Below are positions 32,200 through 42,898 of a stretch of 64,000 bases of DNA, one piece after another. The stretch comes from Theobroma cacao (Eukaryota > Streptophyta > Magnoliopsida > Malvales > Malvaceae). The stretch is from assembly GCF_000208745.1 (NCBI RefSeq), contig NC_030852.1, positions 6,614,498-6,678,497 on the forward strand, given 5' to 3'. The translations under genes and the position numbers were made by a program. Every line of letters starts with the position of its first letter. Positions within the stretch are counted from its first letter, which is position 1. A model generated the notes under the pieces. It ran no database searches. It worked only from the letters and a program-made list of their open reading frames with translations, and had not been told where the DNA came from.

Positions 32200-33511
32200 T
32201 GTGAAATGCCGATCTCCATAGACGCGTAACTAGAGGTAGATTGATGAGTGCATCAAATTCATATATTTAATAGGAGATTAAATATCTAATTAGTCTAAGT
32301 TGGACTAGATTTAGGATCAAAAATAATTTCAATTGGAGAAGAAAGGTGCACAATGGACTGTTACTCTATTTGCATATGTTTTGGTTCTTTAAGCATATCT
32401 TCCACTACAAAAGTCCAAATGACATAATTTTTAAACCATTAGAAAGCTAAGAGGTAGGGCTACAACTTTGATGTTTACCACTTTGCCTAATTCTGATCAA
32501 AAGGTTGTCAACTATTTATTGAAGTGAAAGTACTGTACCAAAAGAATAAAATTGGACAGAACCTTTGAACGTTGCAGCCCTGGAAATTGAGAGCCACGAC
32601 CCTCATCGTATTTTCCACAAACAAAAAGCTTACAGGATTTTTGAAGCTAGGGCTTTTGGAGGCTGTTTAAGGGGCCTTTTGCAAAGGATTTTGGATCTTT
32701 TCTCAGTGTCAAAAGAGCAAAAAGATTGCACAAAGGATAGGAGGAGGACAAAGCCACTTTGTTAAGGGCATTTTTGTAAATTATGTGAAAATTGGATAAA
32801 CTTTAAGCATAAATATTTAACTCTTTAACAGCTTCTTCTTCCCCTCATCCTTCCTTATCTCAAGTTTTCAATCCTCCATGGAAGCCTCTCTTGAATCCTC
32901 CATAACTTTCTCATAGAAAGTCCAAATTTCATGTTTTTCTACACCTTTTCATAGGGTTTTTCATGCTCCTCCACTTCTACATCGTAAGAACCTTCAAAAG
33001 CCTTTCCTTAATACTTTCTCTCACTAGCTGGATTTTTCACAATAGTTTGAAAGCTTTTGAAAAAGAATTCAACTACAAAGAAACCCTAAGGTGAGTAATG
33101 AGTTAGGGTTTATTTCTATTTTGTTGATGAGGCTCAATAATTGGATTTATGGGATGGCTTATTATGGAGAGTTGTTTATTTATTTCTAGTGTGACTAGAG
33201 TAGTACAAATGAATGGCTAGTCAAATACCAATTGGAAGCTAGTTAGGAATAACTTGTAGAGCTTGATTTAGGAAATAGCTTTTAGAATTATATTTATGTA
33301 AATTGAGTTGGTTGTGATGCCATTGTGTGTGATAGATTCCAACGAGACCCCACATCTCCATTCGGATCATTAGTCGAATTAGAGTTGATAAAAACATCAA
33401 CAAAGACCGATGAGTGAACTTGCATTAAAATGTTTTGGGATTAGGGCATATGTGTTTGATTAAATCCATTGAAATATTTTATTTGTTTTTCTTTAAATAT
33501 GTATGGGAACA

Positions 33512-36504
33512 TGTAATACCTTGTACTTTGACATGGTGGCTAATGAAGCTTATCGAATGCCAAATGAGGTTAATTGTAATGTTTAAAGGTGAGGAAAGGT
33601 GAAAAGAGAATTTTAAGATAAAATATTTTGCAAGCGAAGGAATAATAATAAAATAATAATATTTTTATCAAGAAAGAATTTGTGAGATAAAAAGTTATTT
33701 GGAAGTGAATTGAGGCATAATAAGGTATTTTGGGTATCAAAGAGACAAGTGAAAAATTTTAGAATAAAATAATATTTTATTTATAAAATAATATTTTATT
33801 TATAAAATAATATTAAAATATTAATATTTTATTCAATGTCAAAATTTTCATGAAAAAGGAGTATATGGTTAATCTAAGTGGGAGAGAGGAAGAACAACGA
33901 AATTTCGAAGAAAAATGAAGCTAGTGGGGCTCGCGCATTATTAAATAAATCTAATGCAAGAAAAAAATATATTTTAAATATTATGGAGATGCCGTGTTGG
34001 AGTACAAACTTTTTTTTTTGTTTGTACATGTGTAAAAGAAGATAATAGAAGGAAATTGAAGTTGAAAGAGTGTTAGGAGGACTAAATTAGAAAGGGAAGA
34101 AACTTGGAGGGTAAAACGGTAATTTTAAATAAAGTTTAGTCAAAGCTTCCTTTGGAAGCTTTGACTCTCATCTTTATCAGCCATGACCATCCTTATCTCC
34201 TCCAACAAGTTATTTTTTTCTTTTTCTTCTTGAAGCTTCCAACGCCATTTTCATTTCAAGTTCATGAAAATCAAATTTTTTTCATGTGATTTCCCTTGTT
34301 TCTTTTCATTTCCTTTCTTTTCTTACTTCTTTCTTCTCCAAACTTCCTAGGCACTAAACCTGTAGCTTCTAACCCCAATTTTCAGCACATCTAAACCCTA
34401 GGAGAAGAAGAAAAAAAAAAGAAAGAAAGGAAGAAAAGCTTGGTTTTATAATTCAAGCAAGCTAAGGTAAGGATTTTTGTGTTTTAAGCTCATGGTTGGT
34501 TAAATCTTTGGAGAAATAATGTGTGAATCATTTTAGAAGCTTGACAATTAATGTTTTGAAGGAATATTGGAGTGCAAGTACGGGTCAAGCAACCATAAAG
34601 GTAAAGACAAATGATGTTTAAGTGTAGTTGAGGAATCTTGAGAAATTGGGTATTGTTATGTAGTTGACATTTTAAGTGGTATATTGTGAGAAATTGTGAT
34701 TGTTGTGGAAAGGATGGTTGAACTTGATAAATATCCTTAGAAAAGATTAATATATGTGTTAGAGTCATAAAGAAGTTGCCGGTAATCATAATTTAAAGAA
34801 TTACGCAAGCAAGGGATAATTGCAACTTTGGTAAAAATTGTGTCAACATAAGTTAAGTTGAATAAGGATTCGTGATTGAATGAAAAAGGGAAGTATAAAT
34901 GATGTACGCTAAAGATATTGAATTGGGATTGTTGCTTTGAAGTGCAACAGTAAAGGTAGAGTACTGTGGTGGTGTGCCGGGGGAAATAACGAGCGACCGG
35001 CAAGTAGGAATAGCTAGATATGCCTCAGAACAAATAGCGATGTAATATCCCGTTATCGTAAGGTGAGTGAACTTGCATTTCAAAATGTTTTGGGAAGTGC
35101 CTACACGTTTAAATAAATCATTTGAAAGTTTCAATTGTTTTTGCTTTTAAAAAATATAATTGGGGAACAAGCCCTTGATGAAATGTTTTTATCTTGTGAA
35201 ATGTGCAATATGAATAGTTCATGCGTTATCATATTATATTGATATGTATATTATGCTTTGAATGCTCCTTTTGTGTGATAATAATGATCCAGCTATGTGC
35301 GGCGTGGGAGTGCACATGAGTTGATGATGACCCAACTATGTGCGGTGTGGGAGTGCACATGAGCTGAGTGTGGCGGGATGGTATGCATGATGATGTATGT
35401 ATATATATATGTTATATAAAGTTTATGAAAATATTTTTGAATGTGTTGTATGTTGGCATAGTTAATTACTCCCAAATTGCTTTTCATTTCAACAAGAAAA
35501 TGGCATTTTGATGTAACAAGACCCCTTCAACTAAATTGTTCTGTTTCTCGCAGTAGCGAAAATGGATTCTCGCTGCAGCGAGAAACTTTCGGGTGGTTCC
35601 AAAATTGTGGTGTAGTGCTTTCACTTTGACAAAGATTTTAACCATTTTTCTATCAGAACTGGGCAATGTGTAAACATCAAAGTTGTAGCCCAGCCTCTTA
35701 GCTTTCTAATGACCTAAAAATCATGTCAATTGGACTTCTGTAGTCGAAGATATGCTTGAAAAACTGAAATATATGCAAACCAAGAATGCCTTTTCGCTGC
35801 AGCGAGAAACCCTTTGTTTTGCTTGTCTTGCTTGGACATTTGCTGAAACTTTCATTCTTTTCAACTTCATGGTTTATCATGGATCTTTCAACACTAAGGG
35901 ATTTAATAATCAAAGGTTGAATTATGGGGTTTTACAAGAAATTAAACTAAATTGCATTGTTTTTAACAAAAGTGCATCATGTTTTTAAAATCTTTTCGTA
36001 TCCGTTGCTTGTTCCCTTTTTATGTTCACTCACTGAATTTTATACTCACTCTTTTAAACTTCATGTTTTTAGATTCAGAGGTAGTTGGGACCTAGATTTA
36101 GTTATCTAAGTATGCTCGCCTTATTGGTAGGTACTATGGCATCTTAGTAGCTGTACCTTCACCCAAAGTCACTTCGCTGATGGTCATGAGTCTTATGCTT
36201 GTGTATACGTATAAGTAATGTAGACCACTAAGATTCATGTTAAAAATCAAATATGTGTATTTGATTACTGATGCCATTATAGGTTGGTGAACGGGTGACA
36301 TTATTTTAACATAATACAAATGTGAATATTGGGTTGCTATAAAATGTTACTGAAATATTTATAGTTTGAGAATTACAATATGTGGTTTTAGAAATGATGG
36401 CTGGGAATGATGATCGAGATTGCATAAAAAGGCTTGCTTGGGCTTACTGGGCTATGCCCATTGGGCCCATGCACCGGTCATGGCCCGAAAACTAGGCTAT
36501 GATA
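33512..36504 (+). mobile_element. Solo LTR, gypsy family B, nested
   Basis: Begins TGTAATACCTTG and ends GGCTATGATA. The perfect duplication GAACA flanks it at 33507-33511 and 36505-36509. Length 2,993 bp, no coding domain. It carries two hairpin units (35289-35323, 35331-35365), TCGCTGCAGCGA at 35570-35581 and 35794-35805, and a donor-like AAG|GTAAGG at 34467. It also has an inverted copy of the module seen at 32375-32530 (35630-35775). Its 3' third aligns with the Tekay LTR. Confidence 0.92.
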
Positions 36505-37496
36505 GAACAAGCCCTTAATGAAAAGTTTTTACATTGTGGAATGTGACTATGATGAGTCCATGTGCTCCTATGTTATGTTGATATATATCTAAATATATAT
36601 GATATGTATTAATAGTGATATTTTTTGTAATTATAACCGAGTGTGTGCAGTGTTGGAGGACACATGCCAATAAGGATGGGTGATTCCAGCTATGTGCGGT
36701 GTGGGAGTGCACATGAACTGATGACCGATGGTTGGTGATTCCAACTGTGTGCAGTGTGGGAGTGCACATGAGCTGATGATTGGTGGTGGTCTATATCTAG
36801 CTATGTGCAGTGTGGGAGGGCACATAGTTGAGGATCGTTGGGCCTATACATGCTTATATATATTTGTCATAGAGATGATCATATATGCTATGAAATTATT
36901 TTCATATTTTAGGAAAAGGTTATGAAAATAATATGTGACTACATTGAATATTGAGAAAACTTGATTATCGGCAATGTGCTCAATTTAATGTACAATGTGG
37001 CATGAGTGGATTTTCCTTGTGGCAGTGAAAACCACTTAGATTTTATCTGACAAGAATTTCTTTACAACGAGAATACCTTTTCGCTGCAGCGAGGATCAAT
37101 CTATTACGCTTGACTTGCTTGAAGGCTACTAAAGTTTTCACTCGTCAAATTCTTTGTTGTTCATGGATCCTTCATCATTAAGTGATTAAACAACTAAGGG
37201 TTTAAATGAGGGGTTTTAATAAGAATTAAACTAAATTGCATTGCTTTCGAATATAAGTGCATCATGATTTTTAAACTTTCCTTATCGTTTGCTTGTTCTC
37301 TTCTTATGTTCACTCACTGGGTTTATACTCATTATTTTCACTTCATGTTTTCATATCAGGAGGCAGTTGGAAACTAGGTTGAGGTGTCCACATAGATTAG
37401 TCTCCTTGGTAGGTATCTCGGTATTCAATAACTGTACCTTCGCCAAGGTCACTTCGCTAGAAGACGAGTGTCTTTTTGTTGTGTGTAGATAAACGC

Positions 37497-40400
37497 TGAA
37501 ATACCCCATACTTTGATATGGTGATAAATAAAATTGATCGAATGCATATTGAGGTCAATTAAAATGTTTAGAAGTGATAAAAGACGAAAGGAGTAGTTTA
37601 GGATAAAATGTTTCGCAAGTGAGAAAATAATAATAAAATAATAATAATTTTATCAGAGGAGAATTTGTGAGATAAAAGGCGATTTGGAAGTCAAGTGAGG
37701 CATAATAAGGTATTTTGGGTACCAAGGAGACAAGATAAAATTTTTAGAATAAAATAATATTTTATTAATAAAATATTATTAAAATATTAATATTTAGCCG
37801 GATGTCGAAGTCAATCAAGAAGAAAGATCATATGGTTGATCCAAGTGGGGGAGAAGATGACAAGCTCGACTCTATAAAAATATTTATCATGACATACATG
37901 TGATGGATAGCATGTTTGCATGCTAGGAGAGTTCCGAAAAATTTACAAAAGTCGGTATTGTACCTAGAGGTACAATAAAGTTGATTTAAGCCTCGAACTA
38001 GATCAAATAGAGAATTCACGATGAAATTAAGAATTTTAAAGTCCCAGAATGGTTTAATATGGTGATTCGGAGTTCGAGGATCAATTTGGAGTCAAACCAG
38101 AATTTTCGCTATCTAGGGGCAAAATGGTCATTTGCCACTTGGAGACAAAATGGAAATTTTAGAAAAGATTTTTTTGGCCCCATTTGACTTATTGGAGTAT
38201 GATTTGAGTATTGGAGTATGATTTGAGGGTTAGAAGTGAAAAATTTTAATTTCGGTATAATTTGGAGTAAAAGGGTAAAATGGTAATTTTGCCACTCGAA
38301 ATAAAAAATTTAATTTTTGAAAGGATTTTGATCAAATTTAATTATTTGGAGTGTGAAATGAGTATGAGGAGTGCAAATTATGCATTATGGCAAATTTTCA
38401 ATTTTTGGGGCAAAAATGTAATTTTTGAAAAGTTCGGGGGCAAAAGTGTAATTTTGAAAAATTTGCTCCACCAAAACTTTGGAAAAATCTGGAAATTTCA
38501 CTTAAGACTTGGATAAGTCAAAGGGAATGCATGGTGGAAAAAGTAGGACAAATGGATGGCTAGAAAAAAAAATGAATTAATAAAATATTTAAAATATGAA
38601 TAAAATAATATTATTTCATTAAACAATAAAAAGGCATAAAAAAAATCAGCCCACCCATTCTTCTTCTTCAACATTCGGCCAAGCAAGAAACAAGAGAGAG
38701 AAAGGAGAAAATAAAACCCTAGCCAAGAAATTTAAAGGGAAAATAGGTGGAAATTCAAAAATCAAGTGAAAAAAGGTAACATTTCTTAAATTTGTCTTGT
38801 GCTTTACCTTTCCCATGCATTTTCCATCATTTTTCATGGTTGAATCATGTGATTTGAGGATGATTTGAATTCTGGTCATATGGGTTTAGAGAGAGAAAGT
38901 TGTTAGATAAATTTGATTTTGAGCTATGTTAGTGTTTAGTGTTAGTTTAGCATGTTTATGAGTAAAACAACAAGAAAAATATTTATCTTCTCCATGAATT
39001 TCCCTAGGCCGAATCTAGCCAATGGTATGTGAGGATGAGGTTGACTTTATTTTAAGAGAATTGGGTGGAAAAATGATGAATTATGAGGTTGGAAATTAAA
39101 TGGGAATTTTCGGTGCAATAAATTGAAATTTTTACCCACTAGGGGTAAAAGCGTAATTTATAGTCCGGACTGATAAATTGGACCAAATTCACAGTCATTG
39201 AGGTATTGTGGATATAATTGGATAATTGAAATTGAAATGGATGGAATTGGAGTCGAATTGGGGATTTTAGGAATTTACACCGTGTATAGGCGAGTTAGGT
39301 CGGACACCGCAATTAAGCGATTGTCTAGACATTTCAAATCCTATCTAGTGCATACGCATGGATAAGAGCCTGAAATAATTTATGATAAATTGACACAATT
39401 TATTGAATTTTGTGTCATGGATTATGGATAGGTGGTGAGTCAATTGTTTCGGGTAAGAGACTGCACCCGAGGGCGGAAGATAGGAGTATTTCTACTCCTA
39501 ATACTGTGAGTAAACTTATTATCGTCTTAATTATCTAGAGTAGTTTTATACAATTGTGTGATTTTATGAAAAATGGGTTTAAATGGTAAATTGCTATGTT
39601 TTAAGAGAAATTGTGATTTTATAAAATGATTTTATAAATTTTCTGAAAAATCGAATATTGGTTTTGAAAATAGAGTAATTGGAGACTGCTAGTTTGTGTT
39701 GCAAATTTATGGTTTTGAATTGAATGGCTTATGACAATAAATGAGCATGAATGGCTAAACTGATTTTGGTGTTAGAATTATTTATACTGTGTATTCAGCC
39801 TTGAGAGGCTAGGTTGCGATAAATTGCCATGTCATGCTAGAATGAATTTTATTGATTGGTGGATTATATATTAATTATTTACTGCAGAGGGGGTTCCGTG
39901 GACCAGCCTATTAGAGGGGCACGGTAAACTCCATTATATTATTACCTCGAACGGAGAGGCGCGTAGGGTATCTCCTGGGGTAAAGCTTAGGGTTCACTTC
40001 ACGCCAAACCACCACGTGAAGGGGAACTCAGCCAACGCCAAGGAACGGCTGTATTTTTCTCAAACTAAAATATATTTTAAGTGTATACAAAATTTTAACA
40101 GCCTTGGCGGACTCGGTTAGATGCCCTGCGCAAGGTATCACCGAGTATGAGTTTTGGCACGAGCCAAAGTTTTAAGAAATTCATAAGCCAAGTTGATTAC
40201 TCGATTTATATGGATTGATTTTATTTGGTTGAAATGAACTGAAAGGTAATGAAATTACAGTATGATGACTTATTTTAATTGTCTCCATTTACTCGGCTTT
40301 AGATACTTTAGATGGTATCTGTTTACTCACTGGGATTATAAAATCTCACCCCTTCTTCCTATACATTTTTCAGGCTCAGGACAGTTTGTAGATAGTCGAG

Positions 40401-40989
40401 TAGGACGAGAACTAAGCTCGGAACTGCATTATAGAAAGTAAGAGTTCACAGTCTTACATCCTCTTGGTCAATTGGAGCCCACGTGTCATTGCAGATCAAA
40501 ACTTATATTTTGGTTATCTGTATTTCTATTCATACAATTTTTACTTTACTTTCATGTGCGAAAAATTATTTACGAATATTTCTATAAAAATTTATTTTAT
40601 GAGAAAATAGAATATTTTATTTATTATTTTTGAATAGTACTAGTTGTCAACAATTTGCTTTCAAATGAACGTTTTAGATACTTAATTGTTTTTAAATCAT
40701 TAAATATATATTTTCTGCTTACCTACTACATTTTTAGCAAGTTTTGAGATTTTTGACGAAAAATTACGAAAATACCCCTGTGAGCCAGAAAATAATATTT
40801 TATTGTTCTTATTTGAAAATGACTTATGATTTTTTTGAAATGCGAGATTTAATAACTGTTGCTCACCGGGGAGATGCGGAAGTTGATGCTAAGCCTTGCG
40901 AGGTTTCAATCGACATTCGGGGTGAAGAATGTCTGTCGAGGCCTCGCGGCGGTTGTCACGGGCCCGATGGGGAGTTCCGGATCGTGACA
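37497..40989 (+). mobile_element. Chimeric LTR: family B start joined to family C LTR
   Basis: The perfect duplication AACGC flanks it at 37492-37496 and 40990-40994. The first ~360 bp (TGAAATACCCC...) match the start of family B (33512-33870). From 37858 the sequence is family C (TGACAAGCTCG), collinear with the solo LTR at 49141-52098, and runs to the terminal GTGACA at 40989. The end therefore belongs to a different family than the start. Inverted repeat CGCCAAGG/CCTTGGCG at 40036-40109; donor-like AAG|GTAACA at 38776. Confidence 0.85.
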
Positions 40990-41277
40990 AACGCGATGTA
41001 AATTACTAAGATATATGTATTAGACAATATATGTATATTTTGATTGGTAATGCCACTATGAATTGGCAATGGCTAACATCATTTTGGGTTAATATAAATG
41101 CAAGTATTTGATTGCTGTAGCACATTATTAAAGTACTTGTAGGTTGGAATTACGAAATGTGACTTTAGGAACATTTGATAGAATGATGGATAGGTTATAT
41201 AAATAGGCTTGCTTGTTTAGTGGGCTATGCCCATTGGGCCCATGCGCCGATCATGGCCCAAAAATTGGGTTGTGACA

Positions 41278-41553
41278 ATAATGTAGGGTGCTGATAGCTT
41301 TAAAGTTAGTTTGGACCTTTTTTACTTTAGCTTCAGTCTACTTAGCTCATGGTTTAAGCATTCTCTCACTTGTGACAAAACTAGGTGAAGTGGGAACTTA
41401 GGGTCTTCTTGTGATTACATCCCACATTTCATAGTCAAGGGCTCTAATATATATAGACATCCTAGTACTCCAATAAGTATAATTTGATCCATTAAATAGA
41501 GGAAGCCTATTTGTGGATTAACCTTAAGTAACAACAGACTTTTGTAAAGTCAT
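41278..41553 (-). pseudogene. gag of the Sirevirus, 5' part
   Basis: The ATG at 41553-41551 starts a frame with the copia gag signature LFNGSNYTYW and YEMWDVI, with several stops. Joined to 32199 across the LTR insertion, the reading frame resumes in phase, which proves that the two parts were once one gene. Confidence 0.87.
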
Positions 41554-41596
41554 GTGGATCTCTCCTATGGATGTTAAGCCTTAAATCAATGGTTTA

Positions 41597-41608
41597 GCTA
41601 TGATACCA
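41597..41608 (-). other. Primer binding site of the Sirevirus
   Basis: The minus strand reads TGGTATCATAGC, two bases after the LTR end, one mismatch from the initiator tRNA-Met complement. Confidence 0.82.
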
Positions 41609-41610
41609 CT

Positions 41611-42316
41611 TGTTGGTCCTGTTGGAGTGCTAAGAGGGGGTGAATATCACTAAAATTATAAGGTCATCCCTTTTGAGCTTGTAGAGCTCTTAATCAGCTA
41701 GATGAAAGAAGGTCTAGAACTTGTTAGAATTAAAAGACACCTAGTAAGAAAAGGTAGAAAGAAGTGAACAATCCAAAAGTATTTATAGTGGTTCGGTTCC
41801 TTTGACCTACATCAATTATCTTGATTTCCCAATCAAGGATTTTCAACCCAACTTCACTATACCAGTGGAATTAACAACTTTTACCAAGCTTTTACAGGGT
41901 GAAATTCTAACCCAATCTCTAATTCCTTACAATGACTTTTAGAGTGCTTCCCACACTCTACATTTTCAAGAAAAAAAGTATAATTGATCACCTTTATAGA
42001 TCTAAAAAGATTACAATCAAGCTTAAACATTTTTTCAAAAATATGAGTGAAGAATAAGTGTTTTTGGCAAAGGTTCTTTGGCTTTTTGTTCAAAATGGCT
42101 TTTTTGTGCTTCAATCTCTTTCTTTGATTGTTGGAGCTTCCTTTTATACTTGGGGAGTTAGATTTTGCTGTTTAGCACATATTCTAACCATTAAAGACAA
42201 CTCTGATGCCATTCTAGTTGTTATTTTATCCTTTAGTATTTAAATTCAAATGGGCAAGTAGAGGTAAGCTAACTGGTTACAGGCAACTTTAACTGATTAC
42301 AACTTCTCTGCCAAAT
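41611..42316 (-). repeat. 5' LTR of the Sirevirus, truncated
   Basis: Matches 13416-14115 (about 700 bp) and then stops abruptly at about 42313-42316, where CACTA-type sequence begins. The remaining ~640 bp of the LTR are missing. Confidence 0.85.
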
Positions 42317-42699
42317 AATACCCATTACCAACAAAACAGGTAAAAATTTTAGTTGTTAATTCCATTGGGAATTTCATAGGTAATCTGTTAGTAAATTACC
42401 AACAAATTTCTCGATCGCAAGATTTGTCGGTATAGTACCGACGAATTTACCAACAGTAAAACTTTCGGTTGGTGACTTTATCGGTAAAAAATTATTGATG
42501 GATTTTTGACATCACTGACATCAGATTTTTTACCGATGGATATACTGATGAAATGTTTAATCAGTAATATTTTCAATGAAATTTTAAAATACTGATGACA
42601 ACTAATTACCGATGAGGGTATTTTTAACTGATTAACGATGGATTCTTTTGTCAGTAATTGAAATTACCAACAAAATGCACACTGAATTTTTTAGTAGTG
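42317..42699 (-). mobile_element. CACTA-type DNA transposon end fragment
   Basis: The right edge ends TTTTTTAGTAGTG (42699), which on the minus strand is CACTACTAAAAAA, a CACTA terminal repeat. Behind it lie many short subterminal repeats of the type TTACCGATGA, ACCGACGAAT and ATTACCAACAA. Only about 380 bp of one end are present. The left side abuts truncated Sirevirus LTR, with no second CACTA terminus and no transposase. Confidence 0.72.
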
Positions 42700-42719
42700 A
42701 GTGTTACTCTCTAATTCAT

Positions 42720-42898
42720 AATTCAAGCCTTTTCCATGGAAACGCAAGGCAAGACGATTAGGTCTTTTCAATGTGGTAATGATGTATCCTTGTGGTATAA
42801 TAGAGATTGATAGTAAAGATATAGGCACATTCATGGTTAATGGACTAACCCTCAAGCCTTATTCTATGGATGAAAAAGTACAAAAAAGGGTGCCATAG
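42720..42898 (+). pseudogene. 3' end of Tat/Athila-type gypsy pol (integrase tail)
   Basis: A short frame near 42755-42898 reads the C-terminal integrase signature of this clade, FMVNGLTLKPY, preceded by a Gly-Leu-Phe...Pro-Cys-Gly...Glu-Ile-Asp block, and ends in TAG at 42896-42898. The rest of pol is missing on the left, where the CACTA fragment ends. Confidence 0.68.

Larger units (their letters stand above)
32200..41277 (+). mobile_element. Solo LTR related to the Tekay LTR, with two nested insertions
   Basis: Begins TGTGAAATGCC (32200) and ends GGTTGTGACA (41277). Without its two insertions it measures about 2,580 bp, close to the 2.66 kb Tekay LTR, and the two are collinear from about 32700 on. 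The first ~500 bp after the initial 40 differ and carry a module found in other LTRs. It lies inside the Sirevirus gag. The expected duplication ACAAT is present at 32195-32199; at the right the sequence reads GTGACAATAATG, where the LTR end and the duplication overlap by three bases, consistent with loss of one ACA. It has a donor-like AAG|GTGAGT at 33091, four hairpin units (36640-36830) and a TCGCTGCAGCGA at 37081-37092. Confidence 0.9.
13416..42316 (-). mobile_element. Sirevirus-type Ty1/copia element expanded by nested gypsy insertions
   Basis: Minus-strand order: 5' LTR (42316-41611, truncated), PBS (41608-41597), gag, protease, integrase, RT, RNase H, env-like ORF, PPT (14775-14761) and 3' LTR (14760-13416). 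The order INT before RT marks Ty1/copia; the two zinc-finger-like motifs in gag, the extra ORF after pol and the long LTRs point to the Sirevirus lineage. Removing the gypsy element at 15032-25082 and the LTR at 32200-41277 leaves about 7.7 kb of internal sequence and about 9.8 kb in total. The LTR copies share a long block beginning CCCTTTTGAGCTTGTAGAGC (about 13467 and 41669). Confidence 0.88.

Noticed and set aside
40744..41001. 85-codon plus-strand frame with a Gly/Arg-rich end
   Set aside because: It spans the border of the family C LTR and its duplication, and matches conserved LTR terminal sequence rather than protein.
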